This document shows, piece by piece, positions 11,374 to 23,149 of a stretch of 64,000 nucleotides of DNA (the stretch's first letter is position 1; the number at the start of each line of letters is the position of its first letter). The notes under the pieces are model-generated. The model was not told the DNA's origin, searched no databases, and saw only the letters and a program-made list of their open reading frames with translations. The stretch lies in contig VDFB02193867.1 in NCBI GenBank assembly GCA_007258455.2, forward strand, positions 567,017,742 through 567,081,741, read 5' to 3'. Made by a program: the position numbers and the translations under genes. This DNA is from Sequoia sempervirens (taxonomy: Eukaryota > Streptophyta > Pinopsida > Cupressales > Cupressaceae).

Positions 11374-11842
11374 TATACCACTAAATATGGGACACATGGC
11401 CCAAAACATTGAATTATGATAGGTCATTTGATAAGTCTCTAGATTATCTTAAGAAAAATTCATTTAATAAGGCTTGTGGATGCAAAACATGGCCAATTAA
11501 GGAATAGATAAGCCCAGTTAATTGATAGAACACTGGATTAGTGTGAAAGTGTTAGGATACACTTTATGACACCATAAATAAGGCACCATTAATTTCATTT
11601 TGTTTATAAGGGTCCTAAACTTAATGTGAAGGTGTAAATAAATACTCTTTACAACATTAAATTAAGGAAAATTTAGGTCAATTTAGCTTTAAAGGGCCCT
11701 AAATCCAATGTGAATGTGGAAAAAACATTACAACACTAGATCAAGGTGATATTAGGTCCATTTTAATGTTAATCATTCCCAAATTAAGTGATAAATTGTG
11801 CCACCTCCAAGAAGGGTGTACAATTTCTGTCATTACAGTTAG

Positions 11843-12179
11843 CAATTCATATTTGGCAGTGAGCCAGTTTTTCTTCTATCTTTTTCTATTATGAGTAGTG
11901 AGCCACTGATAGTGATCCTTTTTCTTTTAGACAATGAGTTCACCAATTGTATTAATCTTTGTAACTAACTTTACAATATCTATATTGTGAGCTAATCCTC
12001 ACAATGGTTTTTCTATTTTTGGTTTTTCCATGTTAAATTTGGTGTTCTCGTGTTATTTGATGCGATGCATGCTTTCTATGTTCCTCTCCTACTGCAAGTC
12101 TAATGCGATGCATTAAATGAATGTGACTCACTACCAAATATGAACTACTAAAATTTTAACTAATATTTTTTTTCCACAT
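11843..12179. other. Spacer between solo LTR and Copia element
   Basis: AT-rich sequence; I see no gene, repeat or terminus in it. Confidence 0.5.
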
Positions 12180-12526
12180 TGTAGAAGTTGAAAAACCAAC
12201 TTCACAGTCCCCAAGAATCATCTGCGAGCAATCACCTATCACATGCAATAGATATTCAGAACAAAAAGAAGAGAAGTTCTATAAACCCTCAGAGAAAATA
12301 TGTGCAAAGAAAAGTAGAATAATGATTATTGAAAGTAATTTTCTTACAAATAATGCAAAAGCCTTCAAAAAGGAAATCATGCAAAAAAGCAAGACAAGCA
12401 CAACCTTAATCTTATCTTGAGCAAAAAGATAGCTCAACTAGATAATGATTATAATTAACCTAGGAAAAAAAATATGCCTAAGTAAATTTATGCTAAAGTG
12501 TAATTAAATAATTAATTACACCAAAA
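12180..12526 (-). repeat. 3' LTR of Copia N1
   Basis: Aligns along its whole length with 16552-16897. The outermost base differs (TTTTGGTG here, TGTTGGTG in the 5' LTR). Confidence 0.9.
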
Positions 12527-12540
12527 CCCCCCCATAAGTG
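12527..12540 (-). other. Polypurine tract of Copia N1
   Basis: Minus strand ACTTATGGGGGGG directly before the LTR start. Confidence 0.7.
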
Positions 12541-12700
12541 TAACTTAGGGAGAAGCAAATTATTATGCAAAGATGAGTCTCGGCAACAAGCCTTGATTAG
12601 GTACCCATTTACAAATGCAATGCAAACTGAATCAAACGGGGTAAAGGAGAAAACCACATGGGAACAAAACTCCTCCCCAAAATAGAATGCAATAAAATAA

Positions 12701-13228
12701 CTAAGTGATGAAAGATGGAGGACTCCATAAGACCCCCCAAGGACACCATCCATCACAAAGATACATGAAAAAAACCCCCCAAAAGAGAGGAAGAAAGAGG
12801 CCACATAGCCCCCCTAGAATGAAGTAGCTCCAATAAGACTGAAGAAACCGCATCTCTTGAAAGAAGTGAGAGGGAAGAGGCCAGATGAATGAAATATCTA
12901 AAGGTGAAGTAGGTGTGACCTCAACCAATGAAGAAGTCAAAGGAGGTGAAGACTCAAGAGTAGCCTCCAGAGATGGATGATCAATAGGATCCTGTTGCAT
13001 TGAAACAAAAGAAGCCACATCGATAGCCACAACAATAGCAATAGGAGGTGGAGGAGATGGAAGGGAAGCCTCAAGAATAGGATCCGAAGTGAGAACACCA
13101 ATGTTCAAGAAGCCAAATCTCTCCTCTAAATGATGATGCACACTAGAAGTGTGAGGAACAACTACAAGAACAAAAGCACCATCAGTAGAAAAATCAGTAA
13201 AGGAATACAACCAAGATGAGTGATCCAC
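12701..13228 (-). pseudogene. Copia pre-integrase remnant joined to an unrelated tail
   Basis: The first 45 codons read as the GAG-pre-integrase segment that follows Copia protease: HSSWLYSFTDF and then HLEERFGFLN, matching the family's LWHERFGHLN position (about 13126-13100). Integrase should follow. Instead the frame continues as a Pro/Ser/Val-rich stretch and then a hydrophobic Trp/Phe/Leu tail running to the polypurine tract. Integrase, RT and RNase H (about 2.5 kb in full elements) are absent, so this is a deletion derivative or a specialised non-autonomous form. Confidence 0.65.
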
Positions 13229-13279
13229 TATCCCAGTAGCAATAACTACTCTACTCTCCTAGTCTTTGATGATAACCGA

Positions 13280-13545
13280 ATCAAGTGTGAACTCCACACA
13301 TCTTCGAGTGCCTCCATGTGTGATGTGATAAATGGAAAGAAGGTTGTTTGTCAAGTGAGGGACACACAAGACATCCTAAAAGGAGTGGTCCCCAAAACTA
13401 ATAGACCCTTCCCTATAACACTCATGTAAGTGTTGTTTCTCATCAAAATGGGAGACATAGTGCAAAGCTCAAAGGAAGTGAACATAGACTGTGAAGATGC
13501 CATATGATGAGATCCTCCTGAATCTAGAAGTCATCTCCCTGATCC
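13280..13545 (-). pseudogene. Copia retropepsin remnant
   Basis: The minus strand encodes LLDSGGSHHMASSQSMFTS (about 13527-13475), with the Copia protease signature D-S-G-x-S-x-H. The flap region IGKG and the CVSL strand follow. A TGA lies just before LLDSG and a frame slip occurs after about 70 codons before the pre-integrase part at 13228. It belongs to Copia N1 and once cleaved the polyprotein. Confidence 0.7.
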
Positions 13546-13907
13546 AATACATGAAGAAGCACAAAAATCATGTCCCTTCATATCTGATGAAATATGTAAA
13601 CTAGTTGTGCCCCTGTCATGTTGCTCTGAAGAAGAATGAGGAGAAGAAGATGATGTAGACATCCTAGAAAGAAAATCAATTAGATGTTTCTGAAGAAGAT
13701 GATTCAACTCATCAAAGTCCTTGTAAAAATTATGTTCTACATGTCCTTCCCTCTTGCAATATGCACATGGACCCTTCTCCTTCCTAGATGATTTCCCCTC
13801 AGAAGAGGAGGATGAATCTAAGGACTCCTTTTGCTACTCATGAGGTTTGGAATCCTTTATTTCTATTTTTTTCCTTTTCTTGTAGAAGCCTTCTGATCTA
13901 TGGGCTC

Positions 13908-14345
13908 CTATGATGTAATAAGTGCTTGTGATGAAGAAGGTTTCACCATGCCCATGCTAGCTAACTTAACTTGCTCTTGAGTGAGAGATGAAGCAAAGTC
14001 ATCAAGAGATGGCATAGTGAATCTCATACCAAGTACATCCCTAGTGGCATAAAAGGTAGATACAAAAACTAAATAATCTGGTCCAAGCTTAGAAAGAATG
14101 GACAATATCAACTGAGAGTCTTCCTTCTGAACACCACACTGTGACATCTACAATCTAAGAGACTTGAGCTTGGTGAAAAACTCCTGGATGCTATCAAAAT
14201 CCCTAAGACTTAAGCCAATAAGCTCATTCTCTAACTGAAACCCTCTCATAGTATCCTGCTTCCCAAACAAAGACTCTAAAGTAGTCAATATCTCATTGGG
14301 TGTAGTGCAAGATTCAATATGAAAAAGAAGGGTGATCCCACAACA
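13908..14345 (-). pseudogene. Copia gag (UBN2-type) remnant
   Basis: The minus strand reads TTPNEILTTLESLFGKQD, then ELIGLSLRDFDSIQEFF, a TAG where the family has Gln, and LILSILSKLGPDYLVFVS through SLTQEQVKLASMG. This is the conserved core of Copia gag of the UBN2 family. The N-terminal LW.....L segment is not clear and the CCHC zinc knuckle was not found. It encoded the capsid of N1 or of its parent. Confidence 0.8.
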
Positions 14346-14399
14346 GTGGTTTACAATTTTTGGCCAAACTAGACACTGAAATGATTATTTTTAACTAAA

Positions 14400-16534
14400 T
14401 CTTCACATTCGAGAACCTATAGCAGTTAAACCATGAGGAATTTGAAGATGATGCAAACTAGAGTCTCGCCACATTTTATTTCTAGATTCTAAAAATATTT
14501 TTTTCAAAATTTTTGGAATCTGATTGCACTTCTTTTTCCATCTCCCACAAAAACTAGTTTTTTTCATAAAACAACATTTTAAAAAAGTGAGACACACTGT
14601 ATAATGCATAACCTTTTTTCCATGAAGGATAAAATTATAAATCTTTAGAATTTAGATTTCTAACTCTAATATCTAGTGCTTCCACTTGGTTAGATAGTTT
14701 TTTATTGAATATTTTTACTTTAATCAAGTTTCGAAGTCAAACCAATTAGAATTAAGACATAGTACGATCGTATAACACGTAACTTTTTTTGTATATATCA
14801 AAATTCTATTCTATTTTTTTGGTTGGATCAAAAACTTCAATATCTGGTGCACTCATATTTTTTAATTCTTTTTTTGATAATATTCTATTTTTCCATGTGC
14901 AAAATAGAGAGCTTGATTTTCAGAGATAAACCTACATTCGTAAGAAATAAAAAATATATATAATAATCAAATTTAATTTAATTAAAATTATACTTTTTTG
15001 GAAGCTTATAATAAGGACTACATACTTAATTTTTATTTTTTTTAAATGAACTCATTTGATCCCCCAAAAGGTAAATCAAAACTGGTTTTTTATTAGCATT
15101 TTGATAAGTGTAAAGGAGACTCCGTTATAGGTATTGTTTAAAACTAATGAGGTTGTATCGAAGAGGGCTTAGTATAAGGTGGTTTGATCCAACCCTCTTC
15201 AATTGGAATCCTTTAAATGGAAATTTTCAAGGCTTAAATCATTATATTTTCTAAAAATATGTGATTTCGGCAAAAATTAGGATCTCCCAGAAAGTGTAAA
15301 CCACTATTCTGGTAGCACCCAGAAGGTCAGATGAAAGAGATAGAAATAATGTACCATAAGCTTCATCACATCTATTAAACCACTTTCTATTTTCAGTAGG
15401 ACTTGTAGGTTGAATTTCTGTACCCATGGTTACCCTATACAACCCTTTATGTTTCAAATGAATCTCCATTTATTTTTTCCAACCAAAATAGTTGAATGGA
15501 ATAAGGGGTGAAATAACATGTGTATCCATGATATAAAATAGCAATAGACTCTCAAATAAAAAAAAATGCTTGCTGATCTCAAAAAATAGCCTGATTGCAT
15601 GATTCCCGAGAAAATAATTGAAAAGGTAAAGGATGATATCAAATAGGAATATCAGATAACTGGTAAAAAAAATTTGAAAAAATATTTCTAAGATCTATGT
15701 AGAGCACTGAACCAGCTTTCCAACACCTTTTTTTTTCGCAAAACGGCGCCAAGATGCAAAGTTACGCCTCCTGGAGTGAAAACATCAACTTTGGACTTTG
15801 ACAGGTGAAAATGGCATCCAAAATGCAAAATCAGGAAATCAAACCTCCGCCACTACGAAGATTGTCAAACCAACTTTCTGACGATATCTCGTTTGCGAAA
15901 AAAAGCCTTTGTTTTCCCAAGTTACATCAAAAAGAAAAAAAGCCCTATAAAAGGCCTTTGTAGCACTAACTAGGGGCAAAATTCTAGCTCATTTCTCTCG
16001 ACACCCGGTCACCCATATGACCAAAGGCTACAGGGGTTAAAAAAAATAGCTAGTTTGTTGGCGTAGCTCCTAGTCACAATGTTACCGTTCGCTTTTGAGA
16101 ATGGACCCGTGGGGGCTAACAAATGAGCGCGGCCCCTGGACTTAATGTGACTGCTACCTTGAGTGAAGGGGTTGGAGAGGGTGCGGTAGTGTTGGAAGGT
16201 GGATCTACTGATGGTGGGCGGTGCCCTGGTGGCCGCTTGGTGGCATTGGGGTGGTGTGTACTTTTATATGGGAGGCATAAAAAAATTTCAAAGTATGACC
16301 TTGGGGCTAATTTTTTTTGCCTTTTTTTCAACTTTCTCTAAAATCAACGAAACGAAAGGTGTTTCTAGGGTGTTTGGACTCTTTGAACGCGATGGCGACG
16401 TCCGTTTTGCCCAAAAATGCACAAAAAATTAGGCTACCCCTAGATCTACAAAAAATCATCCTGGCTTGAAACCCTTGCACAGAAGAAAATTCTATGAGAG
16501 AATATCTTCAAATCGCAAATAGGAAGCCACATGT
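14400..16534 (-). other. 5' leader of Copia N1
   Basis: About 2.1 kb between PBS and gag, unusually long for Copia. It has poly-A/T runs and a more GC-rich part at 15720-16440, with TATAAAAGG at 15943. No open frame is convincing. A decayed nested insertion is possible. Confidence 0.4.
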
Positions 16535-16551
16535 TTGAAGCTTTGATACCA
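16535..16551 (-). other. Primer-binding site of Copia N1 (initiator tRNA-Met type)
   Basis: Minus strand TGGTATCAAAGCTTCAA follows the LTR end directly and matches the usual plant Copia PBS TGGTATCAGAGC with one change. Confidence 0.85.
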
Positions 16552-16897
16552 TGTAGAAGTTGAAAAACCAACTTCACAGTCCCCAAGAATCACCTGCAAG
16601 CAATCACCTATCACATGCAACAAATATTTAGAACTAAAAAAGAGAAGATTTATAAGCCCTCAGAGCAAATATGGGTAAGCAAAAACAAGAATAATGATTA
16701 TTGAAAGTAATTATTTTACAAATAATACAAAAGCCTTCAAAAGGAAATGATGCAAAAAATAAAGACAAGCACAACCTTAATCTTATCTTGAGCAAAAAGA
16801 TAACTCAACTAGATAAGGATTATAATTAACCTAGGAAATAAAATATGCCTAAGTAAACTTATGCTAAAGTTTAATTAAATAATTAATTACACCAACA
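16552..16897 (-). repeat. 5' LTR of Copia N1
   Basis: Partner of 12180-12526, with ends TG...CA on the minus strand and a PBS attached. Confidence 0.9.
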
Positions 16898-17657
16898 CAT
16901 GTATCACATATAGACTTGCCCCTGATAGTACACAAGAGGACATGAAGATATCAGAGAGTACCAATTTTACATGAGTGATGATAGATCTCATTTGTCAAAG
17001 TTTGTGCAACATTGTTTTGAAAACATTTTTGAGTTCTTGTAGGAAAAAGATATTGCAATGGGCCGACGTTTGATTTGGTCAGATAACTACACAAGGAAAT
17101 TTTAAAATGCTTATATACTTTATTGGTTGAGCAGGATGCATGTACAAAGGGGTTTACCTTGTATTTGGAGTTATTTCGAGTTGGGAATGGAAAAGGTGAG
17201 AAAAATACAATAACCTTATTTCTTACATACATCTACGAAATTGAAAAATGAAATCTTCCTTTTGTGGAGTTAAATTACATGGGCCTCATTTATTTACTCT
17301 ATGTCTTCTCTACTATCATTGGAATTTTTCTCTTCCCTATTTTTGATAACTATTCACACTTTTAGTATTAATTTATGTAATAAAAGTTGATTTATTTTGT
17401 AGATAGCCAAAATTTTCCTAGCCTTCAAGCAACATTTTAACACTAATTATCACACTTTATTTAATGATTAAATAATGTTCAATTATTTAATTATTAGCTT
17501 CAATCATATTTCTACTATTGATTAAATGACTTTTTTTATTTAATTAATACACTTTAATCTTAGTGTTTCTAGTTAACTAAATAAATCTTATTTATTTGGT
17601 TATATCTTTAATTATTTATTCTTCCCGATTAATTAAATCAGCCTTATTTATTTAATT
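16898..17657. other. AT-rich sequence without recognisable gene
   Basis: From 17400 it is dominated by TTAATTA/ATTTAATTA motifs, similar in style to 58920-59120 on the far side of the nested block. The two may be parts of one interrupted region. Confidence 0.4.
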
Positions 17658-17848
17658 ATATCTTTAATTATCTTATTTGCTCAAATTTTGGTGGAGGTAG
17701 ATTTGTCTAAGGCCTTACCTGGTGAGGTTGTCCTTGAGGTTAATGGATGATCTTGGTCCTAGCTAATGGAATATGAAGTCATTCCTTTTCATTACAAACA
17801 TTGTTTTGCAATAGGTCACTTGGTTCACGACTACTCTCGTTGTTCCCA
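17658..17848 (+). pseudogene. LINE ORF1 zinc-knuckle fragment
   Basis: The plus strand reads VEVDLSKALPGEVVLEVNG, two stops, then YEVIPFHYKHCFAIGHLVHD and YSRC. This is the end of the DUF4283-like domain and the CCHC knuckle (C-x2-C degraded to Y-K-H-C, then G-H, then C) of plant non-LTR ORF1 proteins, which bind RNA. The fragment stops abruptly at the 1.9-kb repeat. A LINE-ORF1-like tail is found on the other side of the nested block at 58204, so the two may be one gene split by the block. Confidence 0.65.
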
Positions 17849-19753
17849 GGTAAGTAGCAAATCCGATGTCCACATCACCATGAACATAGTCAACACCAAA
17901 CAACCCAAAAGTACCACCCAAACATGTAGAAAAAGAGCAACCACCACATAAATTTATCAAAGAACACAAAATTTTCCATCCCACACACCACCTTTTCATT
18001 GACCAAAAGACTTACCACCACCAGCACCTAGTCCATGGTACACATGCCCACTTTGCATCATCACAAGAGATGGAGAAGAGACATCAACTCCCTCTTCGTC
18101 TTCATCACTTTTGAGCACAAAACCATCTCTTCTGCTTGGAGTCTTGACAACCAATGGTGGGACACATAATAACTCCATTCCAAGGGCTAGAGCTTGGCCT
18201 AGGGTCATGAGGTACTGGCGATAGCCAGAGTCCATCTCCATTTCACTTTTAGATGGTTTGTTTGTGATGTCAATGGGTGAATTTTGACGTCCAAAAGAAT
18301 TGCATCCATATCTTACCTTGTAAAATTTAACAATAAATTGTGCTAGTCCCTTACCTTTATCCTTTGTCTTTCCAACAAGAAGTCCCTAAAATTGCAGACT
18401 CCTACTACATCTTGAAGGCACACTCATGGGCTTGTTAACAAGAGCCTTGTCCTCTGCAACTGAAGAATGTTCTGTAATATTGTCATGGGGCCTCTACAAA
18501 TTTAGTCCGGATGAATTTTTAACTAGTTTTGCAGAAGCAATTGGTTTGATCATTTTCACTGTATGATAGTTTCTTGAGCTCACAATTGAATACTATTGAC
18601 TCAGCTCCAATTCAAAAAAATTCCAACTACTAAATGTAAATGATACAATTAGTAGTTATTCCATTGTGTATTTATCAAGTGACACGATGATAACAACCAT
18701 CAATTCCCAGAGAAAACACATGCACAAAATGTTGGCAATTTGTTAGTGTCCATACTATCACTGTTTATTTCCCAAGTGCATGGAAATATACATATCATAC
18801 TTCATGATTAACGGAAATTAAGTCTTCACATGCACAGAGATCAATTTGATCACTACTACAAAGGAACACATCATTAATGCTCATTGGTTGCATAACTAAA
18901 TGACTATCATGTGCCTATTTATCGATTTTGAATGTCATCCATCAATATTTTGATGAAGTGGCCGATCAAACGACTCACATTTGGCTGACTGGGTTTGAAT
19001 TTCAATAATTCTTCATTCATTTATCTCTAGCTAATAGCATTTTTCCAAATCAGACAACATCTCACCCGTCGGTGGGTTTTACCCATTTCATAAGCTAGTG
19101 GATTAATCCACAGGTCAAGATCTTGCCACTCTCACAGTCGTTAACAAGTGCTCATCTTTCATTTGTGAGGTAGCGGGGAAGAGTAGAGATTATCTTGTGC
19201 ACTTGATCTTCACTGTCGGTTTGGAACCACAGGAAGTGAGCCAAACAATGGAGATTAGCCCCCACGTCTATATAAGGACACACGTCCTCATCTTGCTATC
19301 CTTGCATTGCATAACCGACTGGCATTTAACACCCAAGAGCTGGCAGGGTATGACCATGATCATTTCCCATGAACAAAAATATCTAAACCTACAGATACAA
19401 AAAGGTTAGCATTAAAGAAGGGGCCATTATTAGGCCAATGATGATTTAACCCTCTTGGATGAATGACTTAAGCTTAAGTCATTTAGGAAAATATTAAAGC
19501 CCAACTTTAGGGAACATTAAAATGGGTGACTAATAGGATGACTAGCGCTCTAAACCAAAGGTGTTGGTGACTAAATGTATATGATGGTGCGAATGACAAC
19601 TTGGAAAACGGGACACTGACAGGGCAAGTCAACATGGAATTAGAAGAACAAAGGGTTTTTCTAAGCCAAATTCCTATCCAAACAATGGGAACAAGGGCTT
19701 TATGTGCTGATTAAGTCCATGGGCTACTTGAAAATTGCAAATTTTGGGGAGCT
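17849..19753. repeat. 1.9-kb dispersed repeat, copy A
   Basis: Aligns along its length with 56293-58203 (1,905 and 1,911 bp, same orientation). Similarity starts at AGGTAAG and ends in TTTTGGGGAGCT. It contains the 558-bp minus-strand frame at 17996-18553 and a conserved TATATAAGG motif near 19270. It could be the outer LTR or terminal repeat of a large composite, or a dispersed element; no target duplication was found. Confidence 0.8.
17996..18553 (-). pseudogene. Unrecognised 185-codon frame in repeat copy A
   Basis: From the minus-strand ATG (18553-18551) to TGA (17998-17996) the frame has exactly the same length as its partner at 56444-57001, with no indels. Two TAG stops here fall where the partner has Gln codons. 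Conversely the partner has stops where this copy reads YRQYLMTLGQAL. The product would be a small soluble protein with a basic middle, an acidic patch (KSDEDEEG) and a Gly-rich end (GLGAGGGKSFGQ). I do not recognise a domain. A minus-strand TATATAG near 19270 is a possible promoter. Confidence 0.55.
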
Positions 19754-20225
19754 GGACATTAGTGGCTCATGTTCGGGGACATATACCACTAGTGGGTATG
19801 GTGAGATTCCAAATCTCAAGTTGAAGCAGACCAGGGTAGAACACAAAAACCCAGGATATTGCCTAGACAAGGCAAGAAAACACACCAAACCAACCTATAT
19901 ATAGTATTTATAGAACATACAATACAATTTGTTTCCCTGAGAATCCTTCTCACAATTGGCTTCCCTTAAATTGGAGGCCCTTGGCCCCCAAAACTCAGGC
20001 CTAATTCTTTCCTCTTTCAAATATTTTTTCCTACTCTACTGGTAGTGGATCTATCATTGTACCAGGTACCTCTGCACCATCAACTTCATGACAATCAATA
20101 TGGCACACCACTCTTTTGAAACAATCTTGCCCATAATACCATTCTGACATGGTTTCCTTTGATTGCATTGGAAAAATGAAATATCCATATTCCATTTATT
20201 TTTCTTTATCATGAAGCTTTTCTTC
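19754..20225 (-). other. Distal internal piece of minus-strand element E5
   Basis: Continues 44224 onward after removal of E1 (junction GTACC/ATACC). It has a short minus-strand frame (20225-20054) rich in Lys and Met that I do not recognise. The inner edge by the 1.9-kb repeat holds AGTGGCTCATG (19761-19771), found inverted at 56278-56288 beside the other repeat. Confidence 0.4.
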
Positions 20226-20586
20226 GTACCTGAATCGTAGATTTTTGGCACCAATGCACTTCTCTAGCTCTTCTAGGGTTTTTCACCTAAAAGGAGAGAG
20301 GTAGGGCCAAAAATGCTAAAGGGTTCATTCAGATTATGTTATGTGTGATGTTGTTTAAGCTAAATTAAGTGAAAAAAATGCAAGTAATTGATCTATATGA
20401 ATGATTATGAATGCAAAACTAAGATTTGAGCTATGATGGAAAACACACTGTGATATGCAAACAATGAATTAAAAGGTGAATAAATGCAAAACAAAAGAGA
20501 AAGGTTCAATTAGAGTGCACCTGGGAAATATTTGAGGAATATGGAATAGTCTGAATTTGCTTTTTGAGATTACTGAAAATCAATAG

Positions 20587-20740
20587 TGGGACAGATTCGC
20601 CCAATTTGGAAAATTAGTCCTGCTATTGGTGCAAAACTGTCAGAAGTAAGTTTTTGATTGTCACGATCCAAAATCTAACAAAATCTATATTTTCAGTCTT
20701 AAGGTAGGTTTCATTCGCTACTGGTGGTGAATCGATCCTC
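20587..20740. repeat. Two palindromes in the E1 3' LTR
   Basis: At 20587-20620 and 20705-20740; decayed counterparts of 42956-42990 and 43072-43109. Confidence 0.65.
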
Positions 20741-21419
20741 TCCCAAAATTTTGAGAAATTAGGAGACAACTCTGCAACACCTGATCTGGAAATATCTACT
20801 TATCGGGTTGCTAAAGTCAATTATGTAGGAAACAAATAGAAAACCTTCTCCAAGCTTGAAATTGTGCCATAGAAAAAAGGACCCTTTACTTGACATGGGA
20901 TTAATTCATGATAAAATTGACTTAATGAGGTATTAATCTACTATTGTGAGACATTTTATGCATCCACACTAGGTCTTGGACCTTTGAAAATTAAATAAAA
21001 TGCATTTAATGATGTCTAGTTAAGGTGTTGTGAAGTGTTGTAAGACATTTCTACACTCTACTAGACTCTATTCATTACGATTCACCTAAAAATCACCTTT
21101 TCATCACTAAACAAGTCCTATTTTGAAAATGTTGTAAAGTCTTGTAACAAGCTTTCACACTTTCCTAGGCATAACTTAACTATTTATCCCTTTCTTATGA
21201 TTTATTTGGTCCCTTTCTGCCCTTATATGCCTTAATTAAGTGCATTTTTGAATGAAATCCTAAAAAACAACATTAAATACAAGATAATTCCCGACACCCA
21301 TTTTTAGGTCCTAGGTGGGACCCATTCACCATGGGTGGCGAATGAGTCCCCCTTGGCCCCAAATTCACTTGATGTCGGCCTATGATGAGGTATGAATGGA
21401 TACTAAGGCACAAGAATTG

Positions 21420-21427
21420 TATAAATA
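21420..21427 (+). promoter_or_regulatory. TATA box of the E2 5' LTR
   Basis: TATAAATA, conserved in position in E4 (49067-49074) and on the minus strand of E1 (43626-43633). Confidence 0.7.
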
Positions 21428-21622
21428 AGTGTTTTTCACCTCATTTTCACATCTCTTATCTTCTCCATCTCTAATCAATTCATTCATCCATTCTTCATCA
21501 TTCATCATCTATCTTCTCAAGTGAGCTAGGGCTTTCACATTGCATATCATTCATTGAACTTCCTAAAGAATTCAAGGGTTGAATCTTCCTCCATTATTGT
21601 AGAATTTCAAGATCAAATCATC

Positions 21623-21790
21623 ATGACAAGGTAATCACTTCCATTTTGCATGTTTCATTGCTTTCTTTCATCATTTTGGTTTAATTACCTAAAAGCGGTC
21701 TGACCAAGGCAAACCCCCATGCCCTAACCTTCGACATATCTCTCTTTTGCCTTGTTTTTTTGTAGATTTAGAACTCTTGGAAGATTTTAA
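21623..21790 (+). pseudogene. Spliced LTR micro-ORF of E2 5' LTR, truncated
   Basis: ATGACAAG|GTAATC donor at 21630/21631; acceptor TTTTTTTGTAG ends at 21765. After splicing the frame is open for ten codons and then meets TAA at 21788-21790. Other copies stay open for 38-52 codons, and here the frame resumes downstream with the conserved KSSLH. Confidence 0.4.
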
Positions 21791-22476
21791 ATCATTGTAT
21801 ATCAAGTTTTAAATCAATTCAAGTCATCTCTTCATCATTTAAGTCAAAAGGATCAACATAAAGTCATTTTCAGACTTGAATCTGACAGTTTCAGGGGCAG
21901 GTACCTGTAGGAGATAGAAGTGTAGATCTAACTCCACAGAATCAAATCCTAAATTTTCAGATCTTTTAGGTGAACTAATTTACCACCCATGGTGAGTGAG
22001 TCCCATTTGTAGCCTTGAAAAGTGGTTTTCTCAGAATTGAGCTACCAGTAGTCAGAAATAGGTTTTTAGAACTTTTTATCAGAAATAGGAATATTTTTCC
22101 ATGCATGGTGAATCAGTCCTAGTGGCCATTAACAAAGGTTTCTATGACATTCCAAAATATTCTAGTGACAACAATCTACCTCCAAGTGCACTTTGTTTAG
22201 TCTCATCAAATTTTGTTATCATTTTCCTAAGTTTTCTAGTTCATATTTGCAATCAACATTGTGTTTTCCAACATCTTGCATTAGAGTAGTTTGCATTCAC
22301 TCATTTGAATTTATAAGCATTCAAGTACATCCACACACACTTCACATCAACATCTCATTCATTCATACATTAATCTTGAGTGAAACAATTGTGCATTTTG
22401 GCCTCACCTTTCTCCTTCTACGTGGAAAACCCTAGGAGAGCTAGAAAGCAAGTGGGTGCCAAAAACCTTCATTTCA

Positions 22477-22491
22477 TTTTGATGAACCTAC
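22477..22491 (+). other. Candidate primer-binding site of E2
   Basis: TTT spacer then TGATGAACCTAC directly after the LTR. The same place holds TGGTAAACCTGC in E4, TGGTGAACATGC in E1 and a related string in E3, so it is conserved in position; the tRNA is unidentified. Confidence 0.5.
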
Positions 22492-23149
22492 TTTTTTAAT
22501 ACATCTCTCTTCTAATTTGGATTCCTTTATCATCATAGACTTAATTTTCATTAGGATTTGCATGATTCATTTGCATGCTAAGTGTTACATTTTGCATTCA
22601 TAAAAAAATGCATAATAGGTGGCATTGTTGCATCTTTAATCATTGATTTTTTTAAAAAATTATGTATTTTCCATTTAGGTATGATCATAGCACTTAGAAA
22701 GCATCAACATCAGTCAAACATTTCTTAAAATTTGGAAAAAAATCCTTACTAGGACTCATTCGCCACCTTGGGCGAATCAGTCCCTTCTGACCCCTGAAAC
22801 AACATTTTATAGAGCTCAGAAATTTATTTTTAGGATTTTGTTTGGTTCCTTAACCTATATATATATCAATTAGTTTCATTTTTGTAGCATGCATTTTACT
22901 AGATCTCACTTAAAATAGCTCATTTCATGCATTGTTTCATTTACATTCTTCATGTCATTTTCCAATTGGTGCATAGTGTAATCAGAAGATTCCCTTGTTT
23001 CATATCTAAAACTTGCATTTCATTAAATTGCACTTCATTTACTTTTTGCGTAACATGTTCTTCAAATGTGCCTTTGATTTGATTAAACATGGATTTTATA
23101 ATCATAACACTCCCTCTTATGAGTTTTATTTTGATTACAACTATGAGGA

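Larger units (their letters stand above)
9911..11837 (-). mobile_element. Solo LTR (1,927 bp) with perfect 5-bp target duplication
   Basis: The ends are TGTAGCAACGGAAATTG and CAATTTCTGTCATTACA, with terminal inverted similarity through GTACACCC. GTTAG flanks both sides (9906-9910 and 11838-11842). On the minus strand it has the same plan as the E1-E4 LTRs: hairpins at 11341-11373 and 11228-11263 (U3), TATA-like sequence near 11120, intron at 10775-10631 and hairpins at 10432-10397 and 10318-10283 (U5). The exon after the intron (CTTGGAGCTTGAAGATC) resembles that of E3. It is therefore a distant relative of that family whose internal region was removed by LTR-LTR recombination. Confidence 0.85.
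12180..16897 (-). mobile_element. Non-autonomous Copia element N1, two LTRs
   Basis: Two near-identical 346-347 bp direct repeats bound 4.7 kb. On the minus strand the LTR runs from TGTTGGTGTAATTAATT to AACTTCTACA. The right LTR is followed by a PBS complementary to initiator tRNA-Met and the left is preceded by a G-rich polypurine tract, both typical of Copia. Inside are gag (13908-14345) and protease plus pre-integrase remnants (13050-13545), but no integrase, RT or RNase H. No clean target duplication is visible (CACAT against CATGT). Confidence 0.9.
20863..22476 (+). repeat. 5' LTR of E2
   Basis: Starts TGTGCCATAG and ends CCTTCATTTCA. Contents in order: U3 palindrome 21316-21350, TATA 21420-21427, ATG 21623, intron 21631-21765, U5 palindromes 21969-22004 and 22086-22120. 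Compared with the 3' LTR it lacks about 45 bp near 21368. Confidence 0.9.
21316..22784. repeat. Four palindromes in the E2 5' LTR and leader
   Basis: At 21316-21350, 21969-22004, 22086-22120 and 22750-22784 (after the PBS). The last has arms GGACTCATTCGCC and GGCGAATCAGTCC. Flanking sequences of the four are unrelated. Confidence 0.8.

Noticed and set aside
15930..15960. TATA box with palindromic flank in the Copia N1 leader
   Set aside because: No open frame or LTR feature lies at a sensible distance on either strand; probably chance or a decayed insertion.
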